From: 2-02-FULL-62-17 sp046153355
Lineage (GTDB): Bacteria; Pseudomonadota; Gammaproteobacteria; Burkholderiales; SG8-39
Assembly (NCBI GenBank): GCA_046153355.1
Contig: JBJXEY010000165.1
Location: forward strand, 1 to 8,550
DNA length: 8,550 nt
Reading direction: 5' to 3'
The position numbers and the translations under genes are program-made. A model generated the notes under the pieces. That model was not told the origin of the DNA. It worked only from the letters and a program-made list of their open reading frames with translations, and made no database searches. Positions 5,986 to 8,550 of this stretch are shown here, piece by piece. The number at the start of each line of letters is the position of its first letter. Position 1 is the first letter of the stretch.

Positions 5986-6968
5986 AGCAACTTTCCATGG
6001 ATTCGCTGGCTGCGATGGCGGCTTTGATGGTGTCAGTTTGCGCTGCGCCGGTTCTCGCCCAATCCGCCGCGCCACCCTACCCAAGCAAACCCATACGCCT
6101 GGTCATTTCCTATCCCGCAGGCGGTGGCATCGATCTCACCGCGCGCGCCATCGCCCAGAAGCTCGGTGAATCGCTATCGCAAACCGTGATCGTCGACAAC
6201 CGCGTCGGCGGCAATACCATCGTCTCCGCCGAATTCGCCGCGCGCGCCGCGCCCGATGGCTACACACTGTTCATGCCGCTTGACTCGACGATGACGCAGT
6301 ATCAGGCGCTCTACGAAAAACTGCCCTACGACCCGGTGCGCGATTTCGTGCCCATCACCAGGGTATCGCGCACTAACTCGCTCCTAGTCACGCACCCCAA
6401 GGCGCCGTTTCGCACCCTCGAAGAATTTGTCGCTTATGGACGCGCCAACCCAGGCAAGCTAAATTTCGCAGCCTCCGCCACCACCACGCGTCTGGTGGGA
6501 GAAATACTTAAATCGACGGCGAATATAGACATGGTGTTCGTTCCCTATAAAGGCAGCGCACCGATGATTCCGGCATTGATGTCGGCGGAGATTGATCTGG
6601 TCATCGATGGCATGTCGGCCTATGTTCCGGCCATCAAGCAGGGCAAATTGCGCCCGGTGGCGCTGGCCGGCCCGGTACGTAATCCCCATTTGCCGGATAC
6701 CCCCACCACGCGCGAAGCGGGTTACCCGCAGATCGAAGCCTCGGGATGGCTGGGTGTGTTCGCGCCGGCTGGAACACCGGCGCCGATTATTTCCAGACTC
6801 AACACCGAACTGGTCAACGCATTGAAGGGCGCCGATCTGGGCGCCAAGCTCGAAGGCATGGGCATTACCGTGGTATCGAGCACGCCCGAAGAATTGGCGG
6901 CATTGCTGCGCGCCGATATCGCCAAGTGGTCGCCTGTGATCAAGGCCCGCGGCATCAAGGCCGATTGA
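5982..6968 (+). CDS. Bug/TctC-family tripartite tricarboxylate transporter substrate-binding protein
   Basis: A 328-residue periplasmic solute receptor of the Bug family. The signal peptide runs to VLA26 before QSAAPPYPSKP. There is a Cys at 20, but VSVC is not a proper lipobox, so Sec/SPI processing is expected. Family motifs follow in order: YPSKPIRLVISYPAGGGID (33-51), VIVDNRVGGNT, AAPDGYTLFM (89-98), FVPYKGSAPMIPALM, GKLRPVALAG, LGVFAPAGTPAPII and a C-terminal DIAKWSPVIKARGI helix. The frame is open back to 5331, but that upstream part is antisense-free shadow of the MFS gene; the strong Shine-Dalgarno and signal peptide set the start at 5982. It is clearly diverged from the Bug protein at 1461-2459, so the ligands probably differ. 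It is coupled to an MFS gene and not to tctA/tctB. Ligand unknown. Confidence 0.94.
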   Translation: MKQLSMDSLAAMAALMVSVCAAPVLAQSAAPPYPSKPIRLVISYPAGGGIDLTARAIAQKLGESLSQTVIVDNRVGGNTIVSAEFAARAAPDGYTLFMPLDSTMTQYQALYEKLPYDPVRDFVPITRVSRTNSLLVTHPKAPFRTLEEFVAYGRANPGKLNFAASATTTRLVGEILKSTANIDMVFVPYKGSAPMIPALMSAEIDLVIDGMSAYVPAIKQGKLRPVALAGPVRNPHLPDTPTTREAGYPQIEASGWLGVFAPAGTPAPIISRLNTELVNALKGADLGAKLEGMGITVVSSTPEELAALLRADIAKWSPVIKARGIKAD

Positions 6969-6993
6969 CGCTGAGCGGCAACGCCCCGTACGG

Positions 6994-8550
6994 CTACTTG
7001 TTGCTCAAACTACCCGCCGCACGCTCACGTTCGCGCTGCCGCAACACGTCAATCATCACATTGAAGGTTCGACCCAGTTGGCCAATTTCATCGTTGGAGC
7101 GAACCTGTACCGAGGCCTTGTCGTAATCACCGCTCTTCAATGCCAACGCAGCGGTCTGCAACTCCTGAATCGGACTGACGATGCTGCGCGCAAATAGCAT
7201 TGCCAACAGCAGGAACACCATGCCCACCAGGAACACCGAATACAACACGTTTGAAAATATACGGTCCAGCGGGGCGGAAAACTCTTCCTTGGTTTCGCTC
7301 ACCGCCACCACCCAGATATGGCCCTTGACCGGCGCGAAGCCGGCTATTTCTTCCTTCTTGGAAATGGTCGAGTCATAGCTGATGTTGCCTGTTGCTTTCG
7401 CCCCCAACAGCGTCTTGTTCAAATCGGGCATATTGACGGTATCAATCTTATCGCGGCGAAAACGCTGGTCGGCCTTGATCTCCTCGGCGGCTTTTTGCGA
7501 CAACGGCGCCAGACTCTTGAAGCGTGTCTGCGGATCGGGGTGATACACCAGTACGCCATCGTCATCCACCAGGTAGGCAAGCCGTGTCCCAGTGCGTAAA
7601 TCGCTCAACATTTTCTCGAATGGCTGCGCGGAATAGCGCATCACCACCGCGCCGATCACCTTGTCTTCGCGATCGCGAATTGGCTGCGCGAAAAACACGC
7701 CCAGAGCACCGGTCGCCGCGCCCACCAGCATGCTGCTGACGAACGGCTTACCTTCCATGGTGGTCTTGAAATATTCACGAAACTTGAAGTTTCTGCCCTG
7801 CACTGCGGGGTCGGTGGCTATCTTGGCGGTGCCCTCGGCGTCGAACACCATCACCAATTCAACGCTGGGGTTCGAAGTACGTAAGTTGGCCAGTTTTCGG
7901 CCAATTTCTCCGGCGATTGCGTCGCTGGGCTTCTCCAAATAGCCTACAAAATCGCGGTCGGTACCAAGAAATATCGCCAGCTTATTGGTGTCATCAATCA
8001 ACTGGGTAATCCGACCCGCGGCATTTTCGGAGATTTGTTCCAGATTCTTCAATTCGGTTTTGGAGATACTTTCGATGCTTCCGTTGACGTTGTAATAGGC
8101 GGTGATAATCATCGGCAGTAAGGCGGTGGCCACCATCGCCAATGTCATCTTAATAGCCATCGGCCAAGAGCCAGGACGGAAAAGCAACTCGCCAAAGCGG
8201 TTGATCCGGCGCCGAAGAAGCCTTGGCGACTTAAGCGTCTGTAGCCAGGTCTCCTTTTCCGCCTCTTTGTCCTCACCCGCGGCCAGCGCCTCGGTTAGAC
8301 CCAGCGCGGCGGCATGCGCCGCGAACAACGCGGTAGCAAATTGGCGCACGTCCTGCGGCCGATCTTCTGGCTTGATTTTCAATGCCCAATCGATGGCGTT
8401 CAAAAATTCATTGCTGTACTTGCCTTTGCCCACCACCGCCGCAGGCTCCATACTGTCGGTAATGGCGCGCGCGGTTGCCTCGGGTGGCTTTTGTCCGGTC
8501 AACATCCAATACAAGGTCGCGCCTAGCGCGTAGACATCAGTGTAGGACCC
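6994..8550 (-). CDS. Membrane Ser/Thr protein kinase with dCache sensor and HAMP domain (N-terminus outside window)
   Basis: The visible C-terminal 518 residues run off the right edge. Residues 1-75 are the C-lobe of a Hanks-type Ser/Thr kinase: TDVYALGATLYWMLTG (4-19) is subdomain IX with its conserved Asp, and KPEDRPQ (60-66) carries the conserved Arg of subdomain XI. The ATP-binding lobe and catalytic loop would lie further upstream and are not seen. A basic linker (RLLRRRINRFG) precedes TM1 at about 135-153. A periplasmic dCache-type ligand-binding domain follows at about 155-420, with FREYFK, GKPFVSSML, FAQPIRDREDKVIGAV and YLVDDDGVLVYHPDP. TM2 is at about 431-455, then a HAMP domain (about 456-507; SPIQEL, DEIGQLGRTFNVM). 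Only about 11 residues follow, so no methyl-accepting, GGDEF or histidine-kinase output is present. Inferred role: a periplasmic small-molecule signal controls cytoplasmic phosphorylation. The stop lies 25 bases from that of the convergent TctC-like gene. Confidence 0.9.
   Translation of the reverse strand, partial: GSYTDVYALGATLYWMLTGQKPPEATARAITDSMEPAAVVGKGKYSNEFLNAIDWALKIKPEDRPQDVRQFATALFAAHAAALGLTEALAAGEDKEAEKETWLQTLKSPRLLRRRINRFGELLFRPGSWPMAIKMTLAMVATALLPMIITAYYNVNGSIESISKTELKNLEQISENAAGRITQLIDDTNKLAIFLGTDRDFVGYLEKPSDAIAGEIGRKLANLRTSNPSVELVMVFDAEGTAKIATDPAVQGRNFKFREYFKTTMEGKPFVSSMLVGAATGALGVFFAQPIRDREDKVIGAVVMRYSAQPFEKMLSDLRTGTRLAYLVDDDGVLVYHPDPQTRFKSLAPLSQKAAEEIKADQRFRRDKIDTVNMPDLNKTLLGAKATGNISYDSTISKKEEIAGFAPVKGHIWVVAVSETKEEFSAPLDRIFSNVLYSVFLVGMVFLLLAMLFARSIVSPIQELQTAALALKSGDYDKASVQVRSNDEIGQLGRTFNVMIDVLRQRERERAAGSLSNK

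Noticed and set aside
6969..6993. CCGTACGG palindrome between the convergent TctC-like and kinase stop codons
   Set aside because: It is only 8 bases, with no loop and no T-run, so it cannot form a useful terminator hairpin.
7621..7690. Identical 10-base TGGCTGCGCG at 7621-7630 and 7681-7690 inside the kinase gene
   Set aside because: Both copies encode the same short Ala-Gln-Pro context in the dCache domain. The match is too short to be more than chance or codon bias.

Overview
This window looks like the chromosome of a proteobacterium, most likely a betaproteobacterium of the Burkholderiales type. That is inferred from the moderately high GC content, two orphan Bug/TctC-family periplasmic binding proteins (a family greatly expanded in that group), a DppC-type ABC permease, and a membrane-anchored Ser/Thr kinase with Cache and HAMP domains. 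No rRNA or tRNA gene, CRISPR array, transposase or phage gene was seen. The layout is metabolic and transport genes in short, alternating transcription units.

Left part (1-2459): the window opens inside an oligopeptide/dipeptide ABC permease gene (+ strand, 5' end cut off) that ends at 863. An AT-rich gap with two small hairpins separates it from a convergent pair on the - strand: a Bug/TctC binding protein followed 18 bases later by a small isoprenylcysteine-methyltransferase-like membrane protein.

Middle part (2576-4611): a cytidine/guanine-deaminase-fold protein (- strand) with an unusual Tat-like, hydrophobic N-terminus is divergent from a carboxymuconolactone decarboxylase (CMD)-family gene (+). 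The CMD gene converges on a dienelactone hydrolase-family gene (-). The 186-base gap between those two stops holds an imperfect direct repeat and three GC-rich hairpins, and resembles a dispersed intergenic repeat.

Right part (4765-8550): a Bcr/CflA-type major facilitator is translationally coupled (ATGA overlap, strong Shine-Dalgarno) to a second Bug/TctC binding protein. That gene converges, with only 25 bases between stops, on the 3' end of a large gene on the - strand. The visible part encodes a Ser/Thr kinase C-lobe, a transmembrane helix, a periplasmic dCache sensor, a second transmembrane helix and a C-terminal HAMP domain. Its start lies beyond the right edge.

Taken together, the region suggests uptake and turnover of small organic acids, possibly aromatic-derived: two orphan solute receptors, CMD and dienelactone hydrolase folds, an MFS carrier and a ligand-sensing kinase. 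The substrates cannot be read from the sequence. No clearly new defence or mobile system was found. The most notable points are the MFS-Bug receptor coupling, the kinase-dCache-HAMP architecture with nothing after HAMP, the possibly exported deaminase, and the intergenic repeat.
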